From: Planctomycetaceae bacterium
GTDB taxonomy: Bacteria; Planctomycetota; Planctomycetia; Pirellulales; Pirellulaceae
Direction: 5' to 3'
DNA: 64,000 nucleotides
NCBI GenBank assembly: GCA_027487485.1
Contig: JAIYDN010000084.1
Span: 1-64,000, forward strand
Position numbers and translations under genes: made by a program. The notes beneath the pieces are model-generated. The model did no database searches. It worked only from the letters and a program-made list of their open reading frames with translations, and had not been told where the DNA came from. Positions 8,990 through 17,746 of this stretch are shown here, one piece after another; position 1 is the stretch's first letter; the number at the start of each line of letters is the position of its first letter.

Positions 8990-9508
8990 ATGAAAACATG
9001 CATACAGTCTCCGCCCAAGGGAATTCCATTGAATATTTTCGCAATCATTCTGCAGCTGCATTTTGCGGTGACCCTTTATCTGATAGGCCTTATCTGGATC
9101 GTCCAGATCATTCACTATCCCTTGATGAAGTACGTCGAACCTGCTCGTTTTGTTGCCTTTGAAAAAGAGCACTGCCAGAAAATTGCTCCCGTGGTGGCGC
9201 CTGCCATGCTCCTGGAAGGGGCTCTGAGCTTCTTGGTTTGCTATCAAGTCTTTGCTGAGCAGATCGGCACTGGAGCAGTTGTTGCTTCCACAATCGGTTT
9301 GATTCTTCTTGGCTTTATCTGGTTCAGCACGTTTGCGGTCCAGGTTCCAATCCATAATCGACTTGCCGAAGGCTTGAACATCGATTTAATCGCCAAACTA
9401 GTTCGAACCAATTGGATACGAACGGTTGCTTGGACCCTGCGAGGATTTAACGCTGGATATTTGATCTGGGCTTATCACCTTTGGGCAGAAGGGTTGAAAA
9501 CACCATGA
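8990..9508 (+). CDS. Small four-helix integral membrane protein of unknown function
   Basis: A 172-residue protein with four predicted membrane segments: about 13-37, 66-90, 98-118 and a weaker one near 145-165. Between helices 1 and 2 lies IIHYPLMKYV followed by a charged stretch; after helix 3 comes VPIHNRLAEG. The pattern recalls DUF1772/DoxX-like small membrane proteins, but I cannot assign the family firmly. The ATG at 8990 was chosen because upstream in-frame codons carry no membrane or signal features. Its stop overlaps the radC start (ATGA), so the two are translationally coupled. It is divergent from prc across 166 bp that should hold both promoters. Confidence 0.6.
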   Translation: MKTCIQSPPKGIPLNIFAIILQLHFAVTLYLIGLIWIVQIIHYPLMKYVEPARFVAFEKEHCQKIAPVVAPAMLLEGALSFLVCYQVFAEQIGTGAVVASTIGLILLGFIWFSTFAVQVPIHNRLAEGLNIDLIAKLVRTNWIRTVAWTLRGFNAGYLIWAYHLWAEGLKTP

Positions 9509-10452
9509 CCGAAAGCCGAAAGGAACGACTGAAGTCCATCTTGTACGCCATTCGCGATCTGGACGAATTTTCATCGGAGGGTGCGAAACTGCTTTGCAAC
9601 GATCCGACTCCCGCGTATGTCACCAAAGTTATTCGGCTTTTGGCGAAAGATGGCCTTCTCAATCGTGTCGAACGTGACAATCAAGAGTTCTTTCGATGGG
9701 TCCGCAATTCCGGAGTCGACCCAGACCACTGGATCGACCGCCACGTTTATGGCGAGCAAATCAAGCAATCGCCGGAACAAGATCGCCCTCGCGAGCAATT
9801 GCTTCTAGAAGGGCCGTCCAAGTTAAGCGACGCCCAACTCATCGCGATCCTAATTCGAGTTGGTATCGTGGGTGAGTCCGCGATTCAGGCCGGTCGAGTG
9901 CTTGCCAATCGATTCGGAGGAGAAAAAATAGCCAACCTTCCTGATTGGGGTTTGGCAGAGCTTCGAGCGATCAGCAAAACCATACGTAAAGACAGCTACG
10001 CTCAGATCATGGCGGGGATCGAATTGGGGCGTCGGATCGCGCTTTTACGCGATCAGAAACCTGTGTTGGCGGAACGCATTCGAGGCTCCGACGATGCGAT
10101 TCGATACTGCTCTCGCGTTTTCGCACGCCTCGCTGTCGATGGAAAACAAGAGGAATTCCACATCGTGACATTGGATACTCAACATGGTCCAATCAACAAT
10201 CACCTGATTACGGTGGGAACCTTGGACGCAAGCCTGGTCCATCCGCGAGAAGTCTTCCGAGCTGCCATCCGTGACGCTGCATCGGCGATTCTATTGGTGC
10301 ACAACCACCCATCGGGCGACCCGACGCCCAGTCGTGAAGATAAGGCCGTGACCGAACGATTGACGCAAGTGGGGGAAGTTGTAGGTATTCGTGTGCTCGA
10401 TCACATCATCGTTGCGAAAGAACGCTGCCGGAGCGTCCTGGCCGAAAGATAA
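9505..10452 (+). CDS. radC: RadC/UPF0758-family JAB-domain protein with extra N-terminal winged-helix-like region
   Basis: A 315-residue protein against about 225 for standard RadC. Residues 93-315 are RadC: the RPREQLLLEGPSKLSDAQL block, a degenerate helix-hairpin-helix stretch (150-178), and a full JAMM metal motif with E249, H266, H268, S270 and D279 in HNHPSGDPTPSREDK. Residues 1-85 are additional and resemble a winged helix (AYVTKVIRLLAKDGLLNRVE). RadC proteins are often called DNA repair proteins, but their role is not settled; a metallopeptidase-like activity is inferred from the fold. Start chosen at the ATG overlapping the previous stop; a start 24 bp upstream is possible. Confidence 0.88.
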   Translation: MTESRKERLKSILYAIRDLDEFSSEGAKLLCNDPTPAYVTKVIRLLAKDGLLNRVERDNQEFFRWVRNSGVDPDHWIDRHVYGEQIKQSPEQDRPREQLLLEGPSKLSDAQLIAILIRVGIVGESAIQAGRVLANRFGGEKIANLPDWGLAELRAISKTIRKDSYAQIMAGIELGRRIALLRDQKPVLAERIRGSDDAIRYCSRVFARLAVDGKQEEFHIVTLDTQHGPINNHLITVGTLDASLVHPREVFRAAIRDAASAILLVHNHPSGDPTPSREDKAVTERLTQVGEVVGIRVLDHIIVAKERCRSVLAER

Positions 10453-10730
10453 GAAGATACTGGGCGACAACAAAAACAGAACAGGGGGCGAACCGACTGG
10501 ATTGGAACGAGTGACCGCTTTTGCCGGAAACCGGCCTCGAGGGACCGTTTTTGTGACTTCCGACGCCGAAAATTGGGTTTCGCAAAAACTTTTTGGTGGT
10601 AGATTCGTCAATTCTCATTCGATTATCTCTCAATCGGCTGACGTCATAGCGATCGCAGCGTAATCTGGACGCCTAGGCCAAATTGCGAAAGCCCTAACCG
10701 CTTTTCCACCCTTCTTGGATTTATTCCCCT

Positions 10731-12485
10731 ATGCAGAAAACAAAAGAGAACGAGATATTTGGGCATCAACCAGGACTGTTTCTATTGTTCTTCACGGAGA
10801 TGTGGGAACGGTTCAGTTACTACGGCATGCGAGCCCTGCTCGTCTTGTTCTTGGTAAGTGAGTTAGCGGATGGTGGTTGGGCTTGGTCCAGAAAGGGCGC
10901 TCTTGAACTCTATGCCTTGTACACCGGACTTGTCTATTTGACTCCGATCTTGGGTGGCATCATCGCGGACAAGTTCCTTGGGTATCGCGGAGCGGTACTG
11001 CTGGGGGCATTCTTGATGACACTTGGGCATGCATCGATGGCGTTTGACACGCCTTTGTTTTTTTACATAGGTCTTTCTTTGCTGATCGTTGGCAACGGAT
11101 TTTTCAAACCCAACATCTCGTCTCTCGTCGGGCAACTGTACGTCAACAGTCCTGAAAAGAAGGATGGTGCTTACACCATTTTTTATATGGGTATCAACGC
11201 GGGTGCGTTCCTTGGGATTCTTCTTTGCGGTTATATCGGTGAGAAGGTCGGTTGGGGATTTGGCTTTGGTCTTGCTGGTATCTTCATGGGACTTGGCCTG
11301 GTAATGTTTTACTTGGGCAAGTCTTTGTTTGGTGAGATCGGTAAACGCCAACCAAAAGCAAATCAAGATGTTGCTAAGCAAGCGGTCGCCGAAGCACCCG
11401 CCAACGTGGTGCGCGATCGATTGATTGTGATTGGTATTCTGTCGTTCTTCACCATCTTCTTCTGGATGGCGTTCGAGCAGGCTGGCGGATCGATGACGAT
11501 CTTTGCGAAAGACTATACCGCCCGAATTCTCAGCGGATCTGCCGCGACTTTGTTCTTTTGGTCCAACACTGCATTGACCGTCGGGCCGTTGGCCATTGTG
11601 ACTTATGTCTTGTACAAGCTGGTCAGCAAAACGTATGGCCAAATCCCCTTGTCCAACATCTCCATCTGCATCAGCTTTGCGATCATTTGGATTATTGCAC
11701 TTTGGATGTTGAACAAAGAATTCAACATGAAGGCGTATGTGGTCGCTTTTGAAACGGAAACAACCTCGGAATCGGGAGAGAAGAGCAAGAAGACCATCGA
11801 ACGTACGATCCAGTGGGATCAACCTCTTGCTGTGGATCAAACCATCTTTGTGGTGGACCGAGAAGCCAAAGGGGGCAACGGAAAACTCAAGATCATTACC
11901 GAAGAACAAGCAGCTAGCTTCGATACAGAATACGTGGCGAAGGTCCTTAAGGAGAAGCAAAGCGAAACAGAAGTACCCGCAAGCTGGTTCGGCATTCTCA
12001 ACTCTTTCTTTATCATCACCTTTGCACCGCTCCTGAGCCGCATTTGGGAAAGCCCTTGGAATCCTTCGGCACCTGGAAAATTCGGTCTAGGACTGATCTT
12101 GCTTGGGCTTGGATTTGGCGTTTTGGCTTTAGGAAGTATGGGCATCACCAATGAATCTAAATCAGCTTCTGTCAGCATGTGGTGGTTGATTATTGCCTAT
12201 CTTCTTCATACGTTGGGAGAATTGTGCGTTTCGCCTGTGGGGCTTTCCTACGTAAGCAAACTAGCACCTTTCAAATTGGTAGGTTTGATGTTTGGAGTTT
12301 GGTTCGGAGCGACCGCCATTGCGAACTACTTGGCGGGCTGGACCGGAAGCTTCATCGATCCGATTTCAGAAACCTATGGACTCGCATTCTTCTTCTTGAT
12401 CTACACGGTCATTCCGATTTTGTCGGGGCTCATCATTTGGGCATTGACCCCGATGATCAAGAAAATGATGCACGGCATTGAATAG
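10731..12485 (+). CDS. POT-family proton-coupled oligopeptide transporter (MFS)
   Basis: A 584-residue MFS-type di/tripeptide:H+ symporter of the POT/PTR2 family. The signature ExxERFSYYG is at residues 23-32 (EMWERFSYYG). The FYMGINAGAF stretch near 147 is another family block. About 12-14 membrane helices span the protein. An unusual hydrophilic insertion of roughly 75 residues lies between helices at about 335-412, rich in Glu, Lys and Thr; most bacterial POT proteins have only a short loop there. It starts 278 bp after radC and is followed, after a palindromic element, by a second, unrelated peptide transporter. Confidence 0.9.
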   Translation: MQKTKENEIFGHQPGLFLLFFTEMWERFSYYGMRALLVLFLVSELADGGWAWSRKGALELYALYTGLVYLTPILGGIIADKFLGYRGAVLLGAFLMTLGHASMAFDTPLFFYIGLSLLIVGNGFFKPNISSLVGQLYVNSPEKKDGAYTIFYMGINAGAFLGILLCGYIGEKVGWGFGFGLAGIFMGLGLVMFYLGKSLFGEIGKRQPKANQDVAKQAVAEAPANVVRDRLIVIGILSFFTIFFWMAFEQAGGSMTIFAKDYTARILSGSAATLFFWSNTALTVGPLAIVTYVLYKLVSKTYGQIPLSNISICISFAIIWIIALWMLNKEFNMKAYVVAFETETTSESGEKSKKTIERTIQWDQPLAVDQTIFVVDREAKGGNGKLKIITEEQAASFDTEYVAKVLKEKQSETEVPASWFGILNSFFIITFAPLLSRIWESPWNPSAPGKFGLGLILLGLGFGVLALGSMGITNESKSASVSMWWLIIAYLLHTLGELCVSPVGLSYVSKLAPFKLVGLMFGVWFGATAIANYLAGWTGSFIDPISETYGLAFFFLIYTVIPILSGLIIWALTPMIKKMMHGIE

Positions 12486-12546
12486 AACAAGACCGCTTTA
12501 GGTGCGGATATATGGCGAGCGGCAGGCTAAAAACGACCAGAGGGAT

Positions 12547-12641
12547 GCCCCCCTCTTCGGCCTACTGGCCGACTCTCCCCAAGGGAGAGTGACTTCATCC
12601 TCCCTCTGGGAGGGTCGAGCGAAGCGAGGGGAGGGTAGAAC
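12547..12641. repeat. Intergenic palindromic element with three consecutive hairpins
   Basis: Between the POT and OPT genes three inverted repeats follow each other: CGGCC-TACT-GGCCG (12558-12571), ACTCTCCC-CAA-GGGAGAGT (12572-12590) and CCTCCC-TCT-GGGAGG (12599-12613), ending in a GCGAAGCGAGGGGAGGG tail. The composition is richer in C and G than the flanking genes. It looks like a REP-like dispersed element of the kind scattered between planctomycete genes. It may also attenuate transcription, but no T-run follows the hairpins. Confidence 0.7.
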
Positions 12642-12705
12642 TCTACCTGCCGATCGCCTTAGAGCCGAAATAGAAATTAGAAAATGAGCAGATTAGGAAT
12701 TGAGA

Positions 12706-14943
12706 ATGAGTGAATCCAACACCACCGAATTTAAGCCGTACATTGCTGACGAAGAGAACATTCCCGAACTGACTTGGTTTCCAGTCATTATCGGTGCGCT
12801 TCTCGGAATTGTGTTCGGCGCATCATCGATGTATTTGGTTCTGAAAGTTGGATTGACGGTTTCTGCATCGATTCCGGTGGCTGTTCTTTCTATTACGCTC
12901 TTTCGAGCCATCTCCCAAGTGACGGGCCTTCGAAAAACGACCATCCTGGAGAACAACATCGTTCAAACAACCGGTTCCGCTGGCGAATCGCTGGCGTTTG
13001 CCGTTGGATTGATCATGCCGACCCTGCTTCTGCTGGGGTTTGATATTGATGTGGTTCGAGTCATGACGGTCAGCGTGTTTGGTGGGTTGCTCGGAATTCT
13101 ATTGATGATTCCTCTGCGGCAAGCCTTCATTGTCAAGCAGCATGGCACGCTGACTTTCCCCGAAGCAAAGGCGTGCGCCGAAGTTCTGCTGGCCGGTGAA
13201 AAAGGTGGCTCCACCGCAGTCATGGTCTTCTCCGGATTCGGGCTCGGATTTGTCTACCAGTTTTTGATGCAGGCACTTCATCTTTGGAAAGATGGAGTCT
13301 CGTTTGCAATGTACTATGTGGATGCAGCAGGGAAAGCCGTGGGGCTCAAAGGGGCCTCGGTGAGTGTCGAGCTTTCTCCTTCGCTGTTGGGGGTGGGTTA
13401 TATCATTGGCCCCAAAATTGCCAGCATCATGGTGGCTGGCGGCGTTTTGGCCTATTTGGTACTCAGCCCGATGATCGTGTTCTTTGGTGATGGGCTGCAA
13501 ACGCCGCTGGAGCCAGGGACCAAGCTGATTAGCGAGATGAATGAAGGGGAAATCCGATCGAGTTACATCCTATATATTGGCGCAGGAGCGGTCGCCACTG
13601 GGGGTATCATCAGCATGCTCAAAGCGTTGCCGGTGATCTTCAATGCGATCGCAACCAGCATGCGGGATCTGTTCGGAAAGCGAGCAAGCAACGGCTCAAG
13701 CAACCGCCGTACCGAGAGAGACATTCCGATTCCATTCGTCTTAGGGGGAAGCGTTTTGCTGGTGGTAGGTTTGATGGCGGTTCCTCAGTTGGGGCTCGGG
13801 TTTGGCTATACAGGGATGGCAGGAGCCGCCATGATTGTGGTATTCGGGTTTCTGTTCGTGACGGTTTCTTCTCGACTGACAGGTGAAATCGGTTCGTCCT
13901 CCAACCCAATCTCGGGCATGACAGTCGCGACGCTCTTGTTAACCTGCTTGTTGCTGTTGTTGATGGAAGGTTTTGGGCTCGCAACGATCAATAAAGAGAT
14001 CAAGCTTACGGCCTTAACCATCGCAGGAGTTGTCTGCGTAGCATCCTCCAATGGTGGAAGCATGGCCCAAGCGTTGAAAGCTGGTCACCTGGTTGGGGCC
14101 ACGCCAAGATCGCAACAGATCGCCATTTTGGTTGGCGCATTGACGTCCGCTTTAGTGGTTGGTTTGGTTCTGATTGCGATGAACGAAGCAAATTCCACCT
14201 ACAGCAAAAAGGCGGTCGAAAAATATGAATCGATCGTGGTAAACACGGAAGGGCTACCGAAAGACACCGTCCGTTCCGGCATTTATTCTGCCGATGACAA
14301 AAACAGTTACTTCGTACTCAATGTCGGAAGGACTGAGCGCGATGCAGCGTTGCCACCTGGTCGTTATCTTATTGATTCTGCTGGCAAAGCCGTTTACTTA
14401 GTCGATCCGGGGATCAATGGGGTTTTAGAGAGGAACGATCAAGGGGACGATATCAAGTCCAGCAAGTTTGACGCCCCGAAAACGGTTTTGATGCAGCTGA
14501 TTATCGATGGCATTCTGGATCGCCGACTACCGTGGGGCTTGGTTCTCATTGGAGCCTTGATCGCTCTAACTTTAGAACTGGCTTGCGTTCCAAGTTTGCC
14601 GTTCGCGGTGGGGGTTTATTTGCCATTGGCAGCGTCGACTCCTATCTTTATCGGTGGCATGATTCGATTGGCTGTCGATCGTCTTCGCGGCCTAAAGGCT
14701 GGCCAGGAAGATGATTCAAGCCCCGCTGTTCTTCTCAGTTCCGGCTACATTGCAGGCGGAGCGATCGCGGCCGTGTTGATTTCCTTTATGAATTTCCGTG
14801 AAGAAATTCTCAAAGCGATCAACCTGGAAGAGCTTGCTCCCACGAAGGAATGGGTATCGCTGATCCCGTTTGTTGTCTTGTGCATTATCCTATGCTTTGT
14901 TGGCTTGCTCAAACGGACCGAAGTCCCAAAAGACGAATCGTAG
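12706..14943 (+). CDS. OPT-family oligopeptide transporter
   Basis: A 745-residue polytopic membrane protein of the OPT (oligopeptide transporter) superfamily. It opens with FKPYIADEENIPELTWFPVIIGALLG and the ENNIVQTTGSAGESLAF block near 84-100, both characteristic of the bacterial OPT branch. About 14-16 membrane helices are visible. A soluble region at roughly 495-605 interrupts the second half and contains a small beta-rich stretch. Substrates in this family are peptides or metal chelates; which applies here is not visible. Start chosen at the ATG at 12706; a TTG two codons earlier is possible. It is followed 9 bp later by an ABC-2 permease gene. Confidence 0.88.
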   Translation: MSESNTTEFKPYIADEENIPELTWFPVIIGALLGIVFGASSMYLVLKVGLTVSASIPVAVLSITLFRAISQVTGLRKTTILENNIVQTTGSAGESLAFAVGLIMPTLLLLGFDIDVVRVMTVSVFGGLLGILLMIPLRQAFIVKQHGTLTFPEAKACAEVLLAGEKGGSTAVMVFSGFGLGFVYQFLMQALHLWKDGVSFAMYYVDAAGKAVGLKGASVSVELSPSLLGVGYIIGPKIASIMVAGGVLAYLVLSPMIVFFGDGLQTPLEPGTKLISEMNEGEIRSSYILYIGAGAVATGGIISMLKALPVIFNAIATSMRDLFGKRASNGSSNRRTERDIPIPFVLGGSVLLVVGLMAVPQLGLGFGYTGMAGAAMIVVFGFLFVTVSSRLTGEIGSSSNPISGMTVATLLLTCLLLLLMEGFGLATINKEIKLTALTIAGVVCVASSNGGSMAQALKAGHLVGATPRSQQIAILVGALTSALVVGLVLIAMNEANSTYSKKAVEKYESIVVNTEGLPKDTVRSGIYSADDKNSYFVLNVGRTERDAALPPGRYLIDSAGKAVYLVDPGINGVLERNDQGDDIKSSKFDAPKTVLMQLIIDGILDRRLPWGLVLIGALIALTLELACVPSLPFAVGVYLPLAASTPIFIGGMIRLAVDRLRGLKAGQEDDSSPAVLLSSGYIAGGAIAAVLISFMNFREEILKAINLEELAPTKEWVSLIPFVVLCIILCFVGLLKRTEVPKDES

Positions 14944-14952
14944 ATACTATAA

Positions 14953-16362
14953 ATGCATAAGCTCTGGGTTATAGCGCATCGCGAATACGTTGCCATGGTT
15001 GGTACCAAGGCTTTTCTCTTCACCTTGGTGATGATGCCGATATTGATGTTCGGCAGTCTGCTGATCATGCCGTTGGTCAATCAAGTTTCCAGCGGCAAGA
15101 TTCGAAAGATCGTCATCGCAGACGCAACGGGCAACCTTTTTCAGCCCATCGCGAAGGCTGCAAGCCTTCGAAACGAAGCGATCGCAAAACTTGCTGCCCC
15201 CGAGCTAGCTGAAAGCAAAGGCACGCCGTCCAAGTCTGCCAACCGAACCGGCTTTATGGGACAAGCCTCGGACACCTGGGAGTTTTCAGAAACACAAGCT
15301 CCTTTGACCGAACAACAACGGTTGGAGCTGAGCGAACGGCTTCGGTCCGGTGAACTGTACGCCTTCGTCGAACTGCCAGAAGGGCTACTGGATCTACCGA
15401 CGGAGACTGCGAAAGCAGAGGCGAACGAACAAGGGGAAGCCCCTCCAACGGTTTCGATTCCCAAGTTTTACAGCCAAGACGCATTGATCAATGAAGTCCG
15501 AGGATGGCTAGGTGGCGTGATCAATCAAGAGGCTAGACTTACACGGCTGAAACAAGCCGGCTTAGACAATTTGGATCCAACGGTCTTTGCAAAGATCGAT
15601 GCCAAGATCGAGCTTGCCCCCAGTTTGCCCATGCAGGCCTCGGACAAAGGCAAGTCTGGAAAAACCTCGGCAATGGATTCTTTGATTGCCATGTTCCTAC
15701 CTTTCGGGGTAATGATGCTGATGTTCATGGTCATCTTGATGGCGGCTCAACCGATGCTTGAAAGCGCTATGGAAGAAAAGAATCTTCGCATCTCGGAATT
15801 GCTCTTGGGGTCCGTGACACCCGCCCAGCTCATGGGTGGCAAGTTGCTGGGAAACGTTGCTGGATCCTTGATCATTTTTGTCTTGTATGGTTCGGGCGGC
15901 TTGTTCTTGCTCAATTCACAAGGCCTTACTGACAAATTGCCCGTTTCTGTCTTGCCCTGGTTCCTGTTGTTTCAGCTGCTGGGTGTGTTGTTTTTCAGTT
16001 CGATCTTCCTAACGGTGGGGGCATCGGTCAACGAACTCAAGGAAGCACAATCGCTTCTTTTGCCCGTTTGGATGGTTTTGATGATGCCGATGATGGTGTG
16101 GTTTATTGCGATTCGGGACCCGAACGGCCCGATCGCAACGACTCTCAGTTTCTTCCCACCGTCTTGCCCGATGATGATGGTATTGAGACTGGCATCGGGT
16201 ACGACAGTTCCCTATTGGCAGCCACCTTTGGCCGCACTGATTATGGTCGTTTCAACCTACTTGATCGTTCGTACTGCCGGTCACATCTATCGCGCTGGTT
16301 TGCTACGAAATGAAGGTGTGCGCTCGATTACTCAGTTGTTCCGACGATCTTTTTCAAGCTAG
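14953..16362 (+). CDS. ABC-2 type transporter permease (NatB-like)
   Basis: A 469-residue permease of the ABC-2/NatB class. One membrane helix near 19-40 is followed by a large extracytoplasmic domain (about 45-230). A block of five or six helices follows from about 238, including LMFMVILMAAQPMLE and the EEKNLRISELLLGSVTP coupling region around 276-292, which is typical of such exporters. No ATP-binding subunit is adjacent: upstream is the OPT transporter and downstream a DUF58 gene. The ATPase must be encoded elsewhere, or the locus has been rearranged. The substrate is unknown. Confidence 0.85.
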   Translation: MHKLWVIAHREYVAMVGTKAFLFTLVMMPILMFGSLLIMPLVNQVSSGKIRKIVIADATGNLFQPIAKAASLRNEAIAKLAAPELAESKGTPSKSANRTGFMGQASDTWEFSETQAPLTEQQRLELSERLRSGELYAFVELPEGLLDLPTETAKAEANEQGEAPPTVSIPKFYSQDALINEVRGWLGGVINQEARLTRLKQAGLDNLDPTVFAKIDAKIELAPSLPMQASDKGKSGKTSAMDSLIAMFLPFGVMMLMFMVILMAAQPMLESAMEEKNLRISELLLGSVTPAQLMGGKLLGNVAGSLIIFVLYGSGGLFLLNSQGLTDKLPVSVLPWFLLFQLLGVLFFSSIFLTVGASVNELKEAQSLLLPVWMVLMMPMMVWFIAIRDPNGPIATTLSFFPPSCPMMMVLRLASGTTVPYWQPPLAALIMVVSTYLIVRTAGHIYRAGLLRNEGVRSITQLFRRSFSS

Positions 16363-16366
16363 CCCC

Positions 16367-17674
16367 ATGGCGATTCTTCCGATCATCGCCTTGATACTGC
16401 TGGTAGGTATGCTAACCGGAGCTAGTCTTTTTTCGGCTGGGGCTTGCACTCTTCTCATCGTCTTTCAGCTGACTCGATTTTATTCGAATCGATGGGCAGA
16501 CAGCCTGACGGTGGAACGTACTCTTACCGCTTCAGAACTGCAGATCGGGGAGAGCTTTTCAGTCGGGTTGCAGTTAAGCAACAAAGCAGGCTATTTCATC
16601 CCTTGGCTTTTTGCTGAGGATGTTTTATCCAAACGAGCGATCTCGCAGCCGTACCAATCGCTTGAGATTACCGGAAGTCCGGCAAAGCTGTATTGCTTAG
16701 CGGCGCGACAACTGGCATTGATGACGTATCGCGTTCGCGTTTTGCGTCGAGGATACTTTCAATTAGGGCCGACTGTTATCGAGACCGGCGATCTTTTGGG
16801 GCTGCATCGAAACTACCGTATCGTTTCCGAGCCGCAGTTTGTTCTGGTCTTGCCAAAATTGATTCCATTGCAAGGCATGAATGTCACAAGCCGAAGACCG
16901 ATGGGAGACTTGCATGTTCGAGATCGATCCATGGAAGATCCAACTCAAATGGTTGGAATACGAGAGTATCGTGCTGGCGATGGCTTGAATCGTATTCACT
17001 GGCGCGCGACCGCTCGAACTGGAAAACTACATACTCGCATTTTTCAGCCAACGTGCATCCAAGGGGCTATGCTGGTGGTTGATATGCACCAACAGTCGAA
17101 TCCGGAAAGAAACGAACCGTATCGCACGGACTTGGCGATCACCGCAGCCGCTTCGATTGCGCATACGTTATACTTGATGAACCAGCCTTTTGGCTTAATC
17201 AGCAATGGTCGGGATGCAGCGGATCGCGTTCGAGCGATGCGAGGGAACGACGCCTTTTCCGATCGCGAATCCGCCAGGTCCAATGTGGAAATGAAGGCTC
17301 AAAGCGATCGAATTCGGCCTGTCGTATTGGGTGCAAATCGCGGCCCCGAGCATTTCGCGGAACTACACCGAACCTTAGCACGCTTGGAGCGAACGGATGG
17401 GCTGCGGGTCGGCGACTTGCTCACGGAAACGCAAAGCCGGCTATCGCGACAGTTATCGGTCTTAATCCTAGTGCAGGAAGTTGACGATGCGATGGCTTTA
17501 GCTCTCGGATTGCTCCGAAGGCAGGGGTATTCCGTCACGACAATCGTGAATCAGCACCTGGAAGATGGGTTCGAACAATCGGCTGGTCGGCTATTGGCTT
17601 ACCATGTTCCCGTCTTTTCGCTTCCTAACGAGGAGACTATTCCTCAGGTTTGTCGCGATCTTTTGGTTCTGTAA
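16367..17674 (+). CDS. DUF58 domain-containing membrane protein
   Basis: A 435-residue protein with two closely spaced membrane helices near the N-terminus (about 3-33), a beta-rich region, then the DUF58 signature around 200-225. The key stretch DRSMEDPTQMVGIREYRAGDGLNRIHWRATART matches the family core (…REY..GD..R.IHW..tAr…), given here only in outline. A von Willebrand A-like fold usually follows. DUF58 proteins often sit beside MoxR AAA ATPases and transglutaminase-like proteins; neither is present here. Start chosen at the ATG 4 bp after the permease stop, which fits tight cotranscription. Function is not established. Confidence 0.85.
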   Translation: MAILPIIALILLVGMLTGASLFSAGACTLLIVFQLTRFYSNRWADSLTVERTLTASELQIGESFSVGLQLSNKAGYFIPWLFAEDVLSKRAISQPYQSLEITGSPAKLYCLAARQLALMTYRVRVLRRGYFQLGPTVIETGDLLGLHRNYRIVSEPQFVLVLPKLIPLQGMNVTSRRPMGDLHVRDRSMEDPTQMVGIREYRAGDGLNRIHWRATARTGKLHTRIFQPTCIQGAMLVVDMHQQSNPERNEPYRTDLAITAAASIAHTLYLMNQPFGLISNGRDAADRVRAMRGNDAFSDRESARSNVEMKAQSDRIRPVVLGANRGPEHFAELHRTLARLERTDGLRVGDLLTETQSRLSRQLSVLILVQEVDDAMALALGLLRRQGYSVTTIVNQHLEDGFEQSAGRLLAYHVPVFSLPNEETIPQVCRDLLVL

Positions 17675-17682
17675 GCCACGAT

Positions 17683-17719
17683 GGTGCAAGCGAATTCGCT
17701 TCGAACATAGGTTTGCACC
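17683..17719. other. Inverted repeat between convergent genes
   Basis: GGTGCAA (17683-17689) pairs with TTGCACC (17713-17719), with a small GCGAATTCGC palindrome in the loop. It sits in the 72-bp gap between the convergent DUF58 and glnD genes. No T-run follows on either strand, so a terminator role is possible but weakly supported. Confidence 0.3.
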
Positions 17720-17746
17720 GAACGAAACGTGCTTCATGCCACCAGA

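Noticed and set aside
10453-10730. Short frames on both strands between radC and the POT gene
   Set aside because: Composition and lack of similarity suggest non-coding DNA; a small GCCGG-AAA-CCGGC hairpin there has no T-run.
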